Shown here: one piece after another, positions 46,084-57,690 of the stretch
How positions within the stretch are numbered: the stretch's first letter is position 1
Layout: every line of letters begins with the position of its first letter
NCBI GenBank assembly: GCA_002964805.2
Contig: PUDQ02000069.1
Location: 158,602 to 222,601, forward strand
Direction: 5' to 3'
Source of the DNA: Trametes villosa
Lineage: Eukaryota; Basidiomycota; Agaricomycetes; Polyporales; Polyporaceae
Length of the DNA: 64,000 nucleotides
Translations under genes and position numbers: made by a program
Notes under the pieces: model-generated
Databases searched by the model: none
What the model saw: only the letters and a program-made list of their open reading frames with translations
What the model was told of the DNA's origin: nothing

Positions 46084-48668
46084 CTACTGGTCAGTCGTGC
46101 GCTCCGTACGATATTGATAAGGGGGCGTTGGCAGGCGATGGAAATAGCGAACAAACGTCTCTGTGAAGAACCGCACACCCTCCAGTTGAGCCTGCTCATA
46201 CTGGGTTTCGGTCCAGTCTCCTTCCTGCCGTGGCAGGTCTCGCAGGGACGCCGGAAAGTCCGGCCATCGACCCATGACGCTCACGAGAGCCCGGATAGCA
46301 TCGAGGTTCTCCCGCCAGCCGACCTCGGACGCCTGCCGCCAAGAGAACTGCTCGTGCTCGCCGGGAACTTCTGGCAGAACGCTGAGCACGCCAGAACGGC
46401 TGCCCCAGACCCGCGAAATCGTGGCTTCGCGCTCCCATTGGGCGAAACGAGACCACCCAGCGCGTGGCACGACCGCGCGATCCAGGGCGACTACTTCGCA
46501 CCGGTAGTTGATCTCGTGCGCTTCCCATAACAGGAGGTTGCGGACACGAGGGTCGGCGATCGCGGCCGCTCTGGTGACCTCGATGTCTCCCAACAGCGGC
46601 ACCTCTTGCTCGCGATAGGTCCGTAACGAGCCATCCTGTCCGAAGAGGCGCGACACAGCATTCTTCTCGTCGTATCTCCGCTTGCTGCGCTTCTGGTCCG
46701 CTTTCGAGGTCGTCACGGCGGGGGCAGTCTTCTGCTCGTAATCGCCGAACAACGCGGTACGCCACTCAGCGATCGAAAGGGGGCGGCCATCACGCGTGCC
46801 GTCGAACAGGCGCAGGCGGCAAAACGACCGGATCCGTGCGAGGTTGTGGAGGTACTGCTGGATCTTTCCATCGTGGCGTAGGGTATCACCATCCGAACCC
46901 GCGGGCGCGGACGCTTGTGTGGAGATCGTGTCGAGGAGGAAAGGAGGGGGATAGAAGTATACGACCGCGCCGGGGGGTTGAGGCAATGCGCCCACGGCCG
47001 CAAGGGCGCGAAACCACACATTGGGGAGCACCACGAAAGGCGACCGCATGTATTTTCGCGAAGGGTGGGACACCGCAGGCAGCGAAGTACCGCTCGCGGA
47101 GGCCTGTTTTGCCGCCACCGATTAGTATCACATAAGCAAGACGTGGATAAAGATCACGTGCCTGACCCCGCTGCCCGGAACGGTGAACCTTGTGCGAGCC
47201 TTGCGAGTTTCCGGATTTGCCAGCCGGTCGAGCGCGGACTGGCAACTCCAATGACGTGCTCGCCATTGGTGCCGGGTCCAAACGAGGGCGCTTGGCGGCG
47301 GGAGGGTTGGCCAAGGCCACGGCGGAGGTGAGCGCCGCCATGTCGGGCAAGGTGGACGAACACAGGTCGCGGCTGATTCGAACAACCATGTCGGCCGACC
47401 AGTTACCGGTGAGGTTCATCACCCCCGCAAATTCCCCCGGACGGTGGAGGATGGCTGTGCGGCTTGCGACCTCGGACAAGTGCTCGTTCGCTCGCCTCGC
47501 CGACACGACTTTGCACACTCGTACTTGCTCAGTGAGAGGTTGCAGGAAGAAGACGGGCATGCCGATGCGCGCACAGGTCGCGGCCGCCGTGCCCTCTTTC
47601 ACGAAGGTGCCGACGACGCGCAACACGTTCGACTTGTATTCGACGTGGCTGTCTATCCGCGGCAGGACGATGTTGAGGTAGATGACCAGGCCCTGGAGCT
47701 CCAACGACAGTCGTTGGACGTGCGCCGCGACTGCGACCGCGACCGCGGGCCCTGAGGCCAACAGTCTCATCCGATCGATACACTGACGCAGGACAATGAT
47801 AAGCTGCCGACCGTATGCCAGGCGGTGTTCCGGGATGCCAGACAAGTGCTCGTAGTCTCCGATGGAGACTGCGGCCGCCTTGACCAGTGAGTCGATCACA
47901 GTCTTCTCCAGGAACCCTAGCTCCGCCACCACCGCCGTAGGATCTTCCTTCCAGTCCGTGGGGCGCAAAGTCCGCCACAGCACCTCGGCCAAACCGAGGT
48001 CGAGCCCCCACTCCCGACGCGGAATGCACGCGATGTGCCACATGCCGTCGACGAGCAGCTGAGGCCACCGGGAATACTCGTGAACGCCCCAACGTCCGTC
48101 AGAGTAGGTCTTGATGACCGTGCGCTCGACCGGGTACTCGGGGATGTAGTCCTGGTTGGGCGTCGTGACGCAGAACGTCGTAAATCCGTCCTGCGACCCT
48201 ACGATGCCATGGAACGGGTGGAGCGTGCGTTCCCCTGGGTGTGCGTCAGTACGTATCTCAGTCTCCAGCGCGGATACTATACTCACGCGCTGCATTAGTC
48301 GTGTTTGCTCTCAACACCTTGATACGTTCTACAGGGATTGGTGGGGCTTGGCTCACGGCGGGCGCGACCGCGTCGTCGCAGGGAGCGGTGCCTGCGGGAT
48401 CCCCGTCCTGAGTGGCGACGGCTGGCCCAGGCTCGAGGAGGGTCCCAGGGCCCGGCTCGGGCACCGCCAGCGCGGAGACAATCTCGCTGTCGGACCCGAC
48501 GGATGCCCCGCCCGAAGTCGCTGAGGTGCCCCCGCCGGATCGAACGGAGGGATCATCCGCCACGTCCTCGCTGGTGGGGCTCAATCGACTGGGCTCCCCG
48601 CGACGAGCAGGCGGGTGCACCCGCGTCCAGCGAGTGAAGCCGGGAGGGGGAATCGAACCGGACGCCAT
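46084..48668 (-). CDS. Unknown protein, 815 aa
   Basis: Three exons, 48668-48287, 48234-47189 and 47103-46084, give 816 codons. Intron 1 (52 nt, GTGAGT donor, TACTGAC branch) is clear; intron 2 (85 nt) ends well but has a poor donor (GTTCAC). The N-terminal 120 residues are Pro/Ser/Gly-rich and probably disordered. Then comes a conserved-looking region: IPEYPVERTVIKTYSDGRWG, EYSRWPQLLVDGMWHIACIP, a helix VAVAVAAHVQRLSLELQGLV, and PVFFLQPLTEQVRVCKV. The last exon has SPFVVLPNVWFRALAAVGAL and YLHNLARIRSFCRLRLFDG. I recognise no domain and no catalytic motif. It is the first of three co-oriented unknown genes, 237 bases before the next, and the best guess is an accessory or mobile-element gene family of mushrooms. 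Confidence 0.65.
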
Positions 48669-50438
48669 CGCGGGTCTACGGATGTCAATTCACATCACGG
48701 TACGGCGCACGTAGTGAGGTAGAGCTTACCAGTACTTCTGTTGCGGCTTGTCGCAGGTTTCGGTGCAATGATATGAGGAGGAGTCCCGTCGTCAGTTGTC
48801 GGACGAAGCTCTGCCGTAGCGTGGGCGTGAGCGAGCAACAAGAGTCAATCGAGTAAGAGCACTCAACGGGGCAAGGGAGGGTTGGCGTGCCTTCCAGGCG
48901 AGGCGTGTGGGCGACTGGTCGCGGGTAGAGGTCGAGGGCGTAGCTAGGAGCGGCTATACAGCCAAACCCAGTGTACCAGGAATGTGCTGTCACTGGTCGA
49001 CCAGGTCCAGCCTACGGCTCGCCTGGTTGGCAGTGATTGGCACAGGGGAAAGGTGGGGTTTTGTCGTGCGAGCCGTAGCGAGCGAGCAAGAGGGGAGGTC
49101 GCAGACGATGATGATCAAGGCGCGCTGCCATCGCTAAGTCCTCATGCCGCCTTGGGTATAAGGGCGTTTATGCGTCCGTTAGAGTCGCCTCATAAGTCTG
49201 CATTTGCTTCCGTTAAAGTGCACCGCTTCTCCTCTTTACCTGCGGTGTAATTGTGATACCGCGCCATCCCTCTCTGCTGAACTCCGGTGACCTAAGTTTG
49301 GATCGCCGACCGAACATCATCGCTCGAAATCGACCAAGTCCACTCCCGTCAATGGGCGCCATGGACATGACCTCGCGCTGCCTCCCATGGCAGCTCTCTA
49401 TACATCATGCTCGCACACCCCCCAGTTGAGTGCGACGGGTTGTGCCATGCTGTAGGCTGCGCATGCCCGTCACCTCTCTTGGTTTCCGTGAATGGTTGGC
49501 GTAGCCACATTCAAACAAGCAACTCTCTCATCCCGCAAGCTCGTGCTGTTAACTCGGCCTCGCCTTCCCTCGCCGCCGAGCGTCCGATGTTCGCCCAAGC
49601 CTGGATCAGCCCTGCACGAGCGCATCTGCGAGGATATCGTGGCCGGCATCCGACAGCTGCATGCATGGTTGGGGAGATATTACACGGTGCGCTCCTCCTA
49701 GCCCGTGTTCTTGATCTCACCAGGCCTCGCGACAGTACAGAGGTATGTCCGGGCGCGGACGTAGTACATACCCCACATCCTCGATCAGATCATCGGAGCT
49801 GATCTATGGTATGCCTCCGCGACCGTCATAAGGCCCTCCAGGTAATATGCATTCGTCGCGCAACTGTTCATCCGAGCTTACCGAACCCCCGGTGTGCTCG
49901 TCGCAGATTCGGGGCCCGATCACCGCTCTTGGCTTTTGGAGAGAGAGCCAGCCTAGGATGCCATCGGCTCACGTTCGCGAGGACACGGACGCGGACGGAC
50001 GCGGGGTGGCATTCCGCTCGTTACTAGTGTCGTAGAAGGCTGCTTGTACGCCGAGGTTCGAGGGGCTGCCGTGCTCGCTCTCCGAGTATGTTTGTTCGCG
50101 CGTGCCGTGCGCACATTGTAAGTACGTACATACTGCCCGCCGTTTACATTAGCATAGCGCTGTTAGTGTATCGCGCGGTGCGCGGCCTCCGCGTCAGAGG
50201 GGGATCTGTGACGGACGCGGCAAAGGTGGAAACTGAGAGCGCACGGAGGGGGGCGGGGTGAGTGATCGGAATGCAAGCGCGGGCGAGATCGAGGCGGGTG
50301 AGCGAACGACGGCCGAGCCAGGGGCAAAGTTGAGGCGCGTCTGGTACAGGGACGGTCCACGAGCCGGAGTCCATCGCACCCCTCCCTCCCACTCGTCCTC
50401 CTCGTCTGACCTACTTCTCGCTCGCGATAACACCAACC
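48669..50438. other. Intergenic, no gene
   Basis: About 1.8 kb between the unknown three-gene block and the KDZ transposase. Only short frames. The left outer end of the inverted repeat, and perhaps the terminal repeat of the KDZ element, may lie in the last part of it, but this cannot be seen because the mirror position is beyond the window. Confidence 0.4.
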
Positions 50439-53400
50439 ATGGGCGGGCGTAAGCCTGCCAAAAGGCGCAAAACGAAAAAGACCGGGGAGGAGTGGTCGGC
50501 AGACGCTATCCTCGTTCACGTCGACGACCATGCCGCACCTGCCAGGCCCACCGCAACCCGGATCACCCACCTCCCAATGCGCCAACCGCTCACGACCACG
50601 AGCACTCCGACATTCATACGACCCCAAACTCCACCGCCCTCGTGCAGCGTGTCCTCTATGGCGTCCTCCATGGGTTTCGTTGCGGGCGATGCTCACGGGG
50701 TGTTGGACGCCGACCGCGATAGCGCCCGGGCTGCGACGATTGGAGAAGCTGGTCAGGCAGGGCAGGGCGCCGCGAAGGAAGCGGAGATGGTGCAGGGAGA
50801 AGGTGGCCAGGCGGGCCAGGGCGCCGCGAAGGAAGCGGCGAAGGTCAACAACACGATTGTGAGTGGTTCCCGCGTCCGTATGCACCTCACGCTCACGCGG
50901 AGCAGCGGCCATCTACGCGCTGCGACGTGTTCCTCACGCACGCGGTAGCGGCTCTAAATATCATCCTGGACATGGAGGGACCACCTGGTGCGGACGCGTG
51001 CGCGCTGTGCAACTGTGCCCTACCCTCGCAGCCCGACGGCGCGGAGCCTCGCCTCCGATGTAAAGACTGCCTCGGACGCCCTCACCTGTGCAAGGAGTGT
51101 CTCTTGCGGGGCCACCAGGCGATGCCATTCCATCGGGTATGGCGCTGGGATGACCGGAAGCGTTTCTGGGACGCCATAACCCTCACGGACCTCGGAATGA
51201 CACTCTACGGCGGGAACCACACGTCCCGGTGCCCTCACACGACTCATACCCCTCGCCCCATGGTCTTCGTCCACGAGCACGGCGTCACGACGATGCCTTT
51301 CAGCTTCTGCGAATGTGGTGGGCGACCTGGCTCCCCGGGGCCACGCGTTCCGGAAGCACACCAGCTCATACAGCGTGGCTTTTTCCCGGCCTCCTGGAAT
51401 CAGCCGCGGTCGGCTTTCACGTTGGGTCTCATGCGGTCCTATCAACTCCTCTCCCTGCAGACGCAATGCAGCGCGGAAGACTACTACAAGTATCTGAGGC
51501 GCTGCACGGACAATGTTCAACCTGACATGGTACCCGTAAGTAGCTCACGCACGCTTTCAGGCCGCGCCCTAATCCCCGCGCAGGATCGTTACCGCGAGCT
51601 CAACACGGCCATGCGGGAGTTCGCCTTCTTGCGGCAATGCAAACGCGCCGGACAGGCGCCGGAGGGCCAGCAATCGGGGGCCGACGAATGCGACCGGGGG
51701 TGGGAACGCAAGCTCAAAGCGGGCTCTCTGGCCGTGTTATGCCCGTGTTGCCCTCATCCCGGCAGGAACATGCGTGCTGGATGGGAAGAGCGGGACTCGG
51801 AGCACAGGTGCGTGGTATACTGGCGCATAGCGTCTTCTCTAACGCCCTCACAGCTACGTGGACGCTTTGTTCTACTCCATCGACGGCAACTTTCGACAGT
51901 CTCTTCGCTGCAAACCGATGGACAAGGACGACGTGCCCCTGACGGAGGGCGCGGCGTATTTCAGCGACAACCAAGACTTCGCCGAGTATGCGACACGCAT
52001 GGGGAAGCCAGAGGTCGAGGTACGCTGGCGGTCGTCCCAAACCTACGGCGATGTCTGATGGTTCCCCCTAGCCGTCGTCCTGCCACAAGTTCGGCGCCAT
52101 GGGTTATACCGGGCACAGCGGCAAGGTGTCCGGGATCGTCGCGCTCGCCTGCCGCCACATGTTCATGCTGGCGGGAGGGATCGTCGACCTCAACAAGGCG
52201 GAAGCGTATGTCACATTGCATGCCGACGTGGTACGCAGACTAACTCGGCGTAGGTATATCTATGTCGACTTTGGACTGGTGTCTGGCATGCAGCCGTTCT
52301 TGGGTCTCCGCCTGGTCAAACAGTCGTACGACATCAGCTGCCAGTACTTGCTGAACCTCCACCGGCGCCTGAACAAATGGAAGAAGATCTGTCCCAACCT
52401 CCGGTCCATCAAGTCTACAACACTCCCCCGTCTCCAGGGTTACGTCGGGAGCTGGCACGTCAACGCACACAAACCAGAGTGTCGCGTCAAGCAGGCCCCA
52501 GAGTTCCATCCGGGTGCCGGTCGATACGAAGGTGAAGGGATGGAGCGCATATGGTCCTTGACGAACCCGCTGGCGGCGCGCACGAAGGAGATGACGCCGG
52601 GGCATCGCCAGGACGTGATGAACGACCACTTCACGGACCTCAACTACAGGCGCATCCACAATCTCGGTGCGTAAAGTGGTATATGTGCGGGATTCGGCGA
52701 CACTGACGAGATCACGACAGCGCGCAGTCTGCAGGACAGGCTGAAGGAGGCGACCAAGCTCATGCTCTCCACGACGGTCTATTTGAGCACGCTCGAAGAG
52801 GGGATACCGCTGATGCTGCTGCAGAAGTGGCGCATCATCGAGGCTGCTTGGGTACGAAAGGTGGTAGACATCAGCCAGCACAAGGAGCTGGACAATCCTT
52901 ACGTCGCGTCCGAGGAGTGTGAGTGATTGCGCGGCCTCACTGATAGCCGGCTAACATTCCCCAGCGCTGTCCGAGGAAGCCATCGCGAGCGTCCTAGCGC
53001 AGGAGCACGAGAAGAAGTCGAAGCACGCCGGAGCGGGTATGGTCGGGGCGATCCAGGGAATGATTGAGGTCGAGCGAGAAAGGTGATTACGTCCGCACAG
53101 AGAGGGAGCGTGCGGACTGATTGTGAGAGCAGGCTGACGCTGATCGAGAGCGTACGAACCGCGGAACCGGACAAGGTGCAGCAGACCAACGCGCTGAGGA
53201 AGAAGGTCCAGACTCTCGAGGACAAGGCGGAGAAGTGCCAAACGAACATCGACACGTTCCTGGGATCGGCGCTTGCGAAAGCGATCGCAGACGTGCGGGT
53301 GGAGGCGCCGAGTGGCTCTCTCCCGGCGAACTTCCCCTTCAGGGTCCGCGAAGACGATGTCGCGCGCGGTCTAGTGCCAATTGAGGACGGTACGTTGAGA

Positions 53401-54439
53401 AGATGAAGTATGTCGGATACCAACTGAGCGCGTGACGCAGGGTCCACCGAATTGCTGCACGACGGCGACCTGCAGAGGCTGCTGGACCGCCTGCACGATG
53501 TCGAGGTCGATCTGCCGTCGATGTACCATAGCAAGGTCCGCGAACACCCCGACACCGCCGAGCTCGTCGCAGTCGAGCGCCGACTACGGGAAGGGCAGGC
53601 GAACGACGCCCTCGACACGCTGCGAACACACCTCACCGCGCTATACAGTCTCCACGCCCTGCAGAACCAAGGGTCGGGGCAGAATCACAGCAAACGGATC
53701 AAGACGCTTGGTGCAACGGAGGCCCAGGTTGGGCACGGCGCGAAGCTCGAATATCGACGGATCCGACAGATCCTGCGCGTCCTCGGAATGCCGGAGGACG
53801 ACAAGACATATAAGGTACTGACGGATGCGGATGCGAAACCCTTGGTGGTCACCCCACAACAATACGAGCACGGGAAGACCCACAGAGAGGAAAGCTGGGT
53901 GTGGGGAAACGTGGATTTTATCGTGGAGGCAGAAGACGGTGAGCTCAAGGAGTTCATGATCGATAGTGAGTGGGATCATGGCTGCGAAATCGTCTGCATG
54001 CTGATACCGTATAGAATTGCGACCTCACTGGTTCCGCCGGCGGGCAGCCAGGAAACGGTGGGAGGAAGAGTACTACATCATCCGTGAGGAGATGTTCCGC
54101 ACTCTGCGGTTCTTCGAACACGGACACGCTTCTTGGTCGGACAAGGCGCGCGCCGAGGAAGAGCAGGGGCGCTTGGGCGCGGCTGTGTATGCCCGCAGGT
54201 ACGTACCCACCGTTCGTAAAGCGACATGACGGGCTCTGATCCACAACAGACAGGCGGATGGGTATACTCGACTGCGGAACGCGGCGCTGACACGGTTTCC
54301 GAACGATATAGAATCGGTAAGTAAGGTCCCAGACGCAGCGGATAAGAACGGTGGTGCTCATGAGCCGGGAGCAGGGTGTCGGGATGCCGGCAATGACAGA
54401 GCCCGGGGACCGGTGTGTGTGACGAAGCGCGTGAGCTAA
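50439..54439 (+). CDS. KDZ transposase with CxC2 cysteine cluster, left-arm copy, 1152 aa
   Basis: Twelve exons (50439-50858, 50906-51535, 51584-51807, 51854-52019, 52072-52205, 52254-52666, 52721-52918, 52965-53082, 53133-53389, 53441-53965, 54015-54198, 54250-54439) join in frame. KDZ (Kyakuja-Dileera-Zisupton) enzymes are DDE-type DNA transposases. The basic N-terminus (MGGRKPAKRRKTKK) is followed by the CxC2 cluster: Cys172, 175, 177, 192, 195, 202, 205 and His210, then MPFHRVWRWD and PFSFCECGGRPG. Likely catalytic residues are Asp435 (SIDGNF), Asp551 (SYDISCQY) and Glu619 or Glu622 (GEGMERIWS). The C-terminal RKRWEEEYYIIREEM helix and GAAVYARRQAD end are typical. No stop or frameshift, so it could be active. 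A strong GTAAGT at 54316 allows a different last exon. A 54-bp in-frame duplication lies in exon 1. Confidence 0.9.
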
Positions 54440-54945
54440 TCTCTCCGAGAACCTCGGGCTGGGCTTGAGAAGCAGCACAGCTTGATCGGCAAGGAATTGC
54501 GTTTGGGAAGATCGACGGTCAAATTCAGGGGCGCAGTACGTCAGCCTCGTCGCGCACCATATCACACAACGATTGCAGCGTACCAACCGCGGTGATGACA
54601 GTGCGTGGTCCTACGTAGTACGGTAGATAAGTAGTGGTCGACAAGGCAGCCGTTGGTCAAGTGCCCGCTGTCTGCAGGCGATGGGAGAGACTGAGGGAAC
54701 CAATGAAATGTTGAACCTTGTACGGGTTTCGGTAGCGTCATCGATGGATCCCTGGCGCTTAGATCAACACGGTAGACTTCATGCGATCGTCGGGGAGGGA
54801 GCGGACGGGGGGCATACGGAACGCGTGGCGGGCCAGTAGGGCCGACGCCCGCACTCAGCAAGGATAAGCGTACGCGGCGGAGGCCGCTCAGCCCTCCACC
54901 GCTCATCTCCCATCCTCAGCCCCCGGTACGACGCCGGATCCCACG
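54440..54945. other. Gap between KDZ gene and small gene
   Basis: About 500 bases. A possible 5' exon for the next gene (reading ALSKDK, then an intron GTACGC...CCTCAG into PPGTTPDPTM) may lie at 54820-54880, but no start codon goes with it. Nothing else recognised. Confidence 0.35.
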
Positions 54946-55457
54946 ATGAGCTCTACGCCGGTCATACCCCCCATGCCCTTGCCCACGGAGACCGCCGAGC
55001 TCGATCTCGTCGAGGACGTGTGGATGGATGGGCCCCTGGCGGTGCGAGTGCGGGATTCTAAAGTGATCGTGCATGTAAGCAGACACATTGATTATGTCCA
55101 CGTCGGTAGCTGACATATCACTAGTTCATGGTCCCCAAGTACTTCGGCGACGTCGTGATGTCCCGCACCCGCTGGGAGGGGTGGTTGGACGTGCTCGACA
55201 ACCCCCAGTGCACGATGGTGCCGCCAACGATGACGCAGCGGCAGCGCGATGCGCTTCGCGGCCTGGCGCGCGTGCTCATCGCGTTCGCGTCAGGCGCGGT
55301 GAATGCGGAGCGCGAGGACGCCTGGAACGCGGTCGTCAAGAGAATGGGCGACGTGTGCGACCCGTGGCACTTCAGTCGCGAGGTGCTGGGCGGCGAGGAG
55401 GGGCTGGAACTGTTGCTCGATTGGGTGCGGACGGAGTACGGAGTGAGTCCGGCGTAG
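54946..55457 (+). CDS. Unknown 153-aa protein, left-arm copy
   Basis: Exons 54946-55074 and 55125-55457 join in phase 0 over a 50-nt intron. The N-terminus is Pro-rich (MSSTPVIPPMPLPTE), then an acidic patch and LAVRVRDSKVIVHFM; the rest is helical looking (QRDALRGLARVLIAFASGA, EGLELLLDWVRTEYG). No known domain. It follows the KDZ transposase on the same strand and is copied with it in the other arm, so it may be a second gene of the same element. Coding may begin further upstream. Confidence 0.5.
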
Positions 55458-55541
55458 CCTCACGCGTTTATTGATCACTAACGCTCGCACAGATATGATA
55501 GACATGATTTTCAAATGGTACGAAAACGTTGTGTTACATGT

Positions 55542-55814
55542 TCAAGAACGACGACGACGCACATGGCTCCGCATTTTGCGGAGCCACTCCTTCACTGTCG
55601 ACAGCGCACGGTGGTCGGTGGTGCCTGCGGCAGACGGGCAGTGCATTAGACAAGAGAAGCAGCGTTTGAAAAGGTCAAGGCTCGTACGTGTGATAACGAA
55701 GTCGTCCGACACGGTCGCGGCGCGCGGGGTCGTCTTCGGCGGTTTGTTGACAGCGGTAGGAGGTTTGAGCACGGGCGGCCAGCCGCTGGCGATTGGGTAG
55801 GTCGTGCCTCCCAT
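55542..55814 (-). CDS. Possible short basic ORF, left-arm copy
   Basis: An ATG at 55814 opens MGGTTYPIASGWPPVLKPPT; a candidate intron (GTACGA...GCCGCAG) would join ...DFVITR to TTDHRALSTVKEW, ending in an Arg-rich tail, about 69 aa in total. The splice signals are reasonable, but the protein is tiny and unknown and the locus may be non-coding. Confidence 0.28.
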   Translation of the reverse strand: MGGTTYPIASGWPPVLKPPTAVNKPPKTTPRAATVSDDFVITRTSLDLFKRCFSCLMHCPSAAGTTDHRALSTVKEWLRKMRSHVRRRRS

Positions 55815-55969
55815 GCTGAGGTGGCTGAGCGAGGTCCGGGGAGGGCGGATGCGCTGTGCTGATGCCAGACTTTAGATGGGGCGCAACAGGATTGCAACGC
55901 AGGAACCAGGCTAGGTGCCACGGGGAGTCGGTATCGTACACGCCATACGCGGCGGCGCGGCGACCAGCC

Positions 55970-56470
55970 GAGCATTCGCGGGCGAGGACACGCCGCGGTC
56001 TAGGACACGGCGGGCGACATGGCCCGCCGCCGCGCCGACGACAGACGACGACGTGCGCGGACGGCGACGTGCGCGGAAGGCGACACGCTCACGACGACGC
56101 CGCGAGCGACACGGCCGGGCGACACGACGACGCGCGGACGACATCCGACGCGCACACGCGCCGACGGCGACACGGCCACGACGGCCACGACGACGACCCG
56201 AGCGACACGGCCGGGCGACACGACGACGCGCGGACGACGCCGACCCGAGCGACACGGCCGGGCGACACGACGACGCGTGGACGACGCCGACATGGCCCGC
56301 GGCCGCGCCGACGAAATACGAGGCGCACACGCGCCGACGACGACAGCCCCGCCCACGACGACGCCCCCAGCGACGACACTCGCGGAGGACGACGCCCCGG
56401 TCGGTGGGCCGAGCGACACGACGACGCGCGGCCGACGCTACGACGACGCACCGCCGGCCCACCGACCGGG
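55970..56470. repeat. GC-rich imperfect tandem repeats, left arm
   Basis: The stretch is built from CGACGA/CGCGCGGACGAC words. A longer unit beginning gagcgacacggccgggcgac is seen at about 56104, 56200 and 56246. Every frame stays open, giving false Arg/Ala-rich ORFs on both strands. Mirrored at 58383-58883. Confidence 0.8.
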
Positions 56471-57155
56471 GGGTCGGCAGACCAGCTGGCCAGCACGCCG
56501 CGTCGACCGTAGAACGGTTCGACGGCGCCGCCGCAGGCGGAGGCTCTCGGCGCGTGGATGGAGCCCCCTGAAGCCGCACGACACGGTGGGGTTGCACCGC
56601 GTGTGAGTGTTCGAAGGGGGCGCGTCGCCGAGTGGGGAATGGCGAGGCCGGAGCAGGAGGAAGGGGGACGGGGAAGAGGACGGTGGAAGGGAAATGGTGC
56701 TCACCGGCTGTAGAGATCGAGCAGTCGAGCTGGGGAGACCGAACGAGGGAGGGGAGAGTATTGGCGAAGCGTAGGGGACTATGTAGGAGGGTAGAAGGAG
56801 GGTGGTAGAAGGGGAGAGTTGAGAGCGTTGAGCAACGGCCGGGCGTCTGCGCAGGCGTCCAAGGCGGCGTCTGGGGTGTAGGCATAAGACGAAGCGCCCG
56901 CGTCTCGCGGGCGGCGTATTGCCTCGTAGTCTCACTCTACGCGTGTGCAGGAACGGCGGGCTTGCAAACGGCGCAGGCCCATAAGGGTATGTTATAATTG
57001 AGGTATATACATGCATGTACAATGGCTAACTAGTTGTGAAGGGGCGTAGCGAGCGCGATGGCAAGTTCGATGACATGTCCGCGAGCGCGATGACATCCCC
57101 GTTACAGGGGAAGCAATGTGGGTATGTATACATGTCAAACGTACTATGCTTACAG

Positions 57156-57369
57156 AGGCTTATGGTGTAGTGGTACGTGGGGTGTGCGGGTGGCGGGAGA
57201 GCAGGAGTTCGACTCTTGCTCGTGCGGCTTTTGATACCCTTCGGGGTTTATTTCGCCGCCCCAAGCCAGTGCGCCTGGGGTCCTACCTGTTATTTAAGCG
57301 CCGGACATGGCGTCGATGACAAGTCCCATCATGTCTAATAGACATGGGTGATGACATACCCCAACTGAA
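57156..57369 (+). mobile_element. tRNA-derived SINE-like element, copy B (about 214 bp)
   Basis: The head has A box TGGTGTAGTGG and B box GAGTTCGACTC in tRNA spacing; the stems do not fold as a working tRNA. The tail TTAAGCGCCGGAC...CGTCGATGACAAGT...TAATAG...GATGACATACCCCAACTGAA aligns with the 3' part of copy A (36702-37006), although the two heads derive from different tRNA-like sequences. The left arm of the inverted repeat ends seven bases into this element. Confidence 0.6.
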
Positions 57370-57690
57370 CGTATTGCGTCCTTCGCGTTCGCGATCTCCT
57401 CGTGCACAGTTTTTGCATTGAACCGCGAACGTTTCCTAGTGGATAGCGGCCGTAAACGGTACGCTCTTGCTGCGCCAGAGTTGCACTTAGTATGATGCCT
57501 GTCAAATGACTTGTCCTCAAGGGGGTACACTCGAGTTCAGAGGATGAGTAGGACGTACGGAGGATGTTCAACCGCAGTGCAAGATGACTGTTCGAGCTTC
57601 ACGTTGACCTGCCCCGGCTGGAGCTGTCTTTAGTTAGTATCGAGCGGTGCGTGTGCCTGCAGTCTCTCTGGACGCAACAGCGGATGCAGC
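57163..57690. other. Unique spacer of the inverted repeat (528 bp)
   Basis: The only part of 50.9-64 kb that is not mirrored. It contains the bulk of SINE-like copy B and about 320 bases without gene or repeat. No hairpin or origin-like AT tract stands out. Confidence 0.85.

Larger units (their letters stand above)
50853..57162 (+). repeat. Left arm of a giant inverted repeat (at least 6,310 bp)
   Basis: Every base x tested here pairs with base 114853 - x on the other strand: all open frames of 50.9-57.0 kb recur, inverted and with identical translations, at 57.8-64.0 kb. I compared the inner ends base by base; the arm ends at 57162, where 57163 no longer matches 57690. The outer end is unknown because the right arm reaches the window edge (64000 pairs with 50853). 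Confidence 0.95.

Noticed and set aside
55856..57022. Several 195-324 codon ORFs on both strands in the arm, and their mirror copies at 57831-58997
   Set aside because: They overlap one another in up to six frames and are Arg/Ala/Pro/Ser-rich because of CGACGA-type repeats. No gene-like features.
57156..57240. Functional tRNA-Gly-like gene in the palindrome spacer
   Set aside because: The A box resembles tRNA-Gly, but the T stem cannot form properly and no anticodon arm fits. The tail is shared with the other SINE-like copy.
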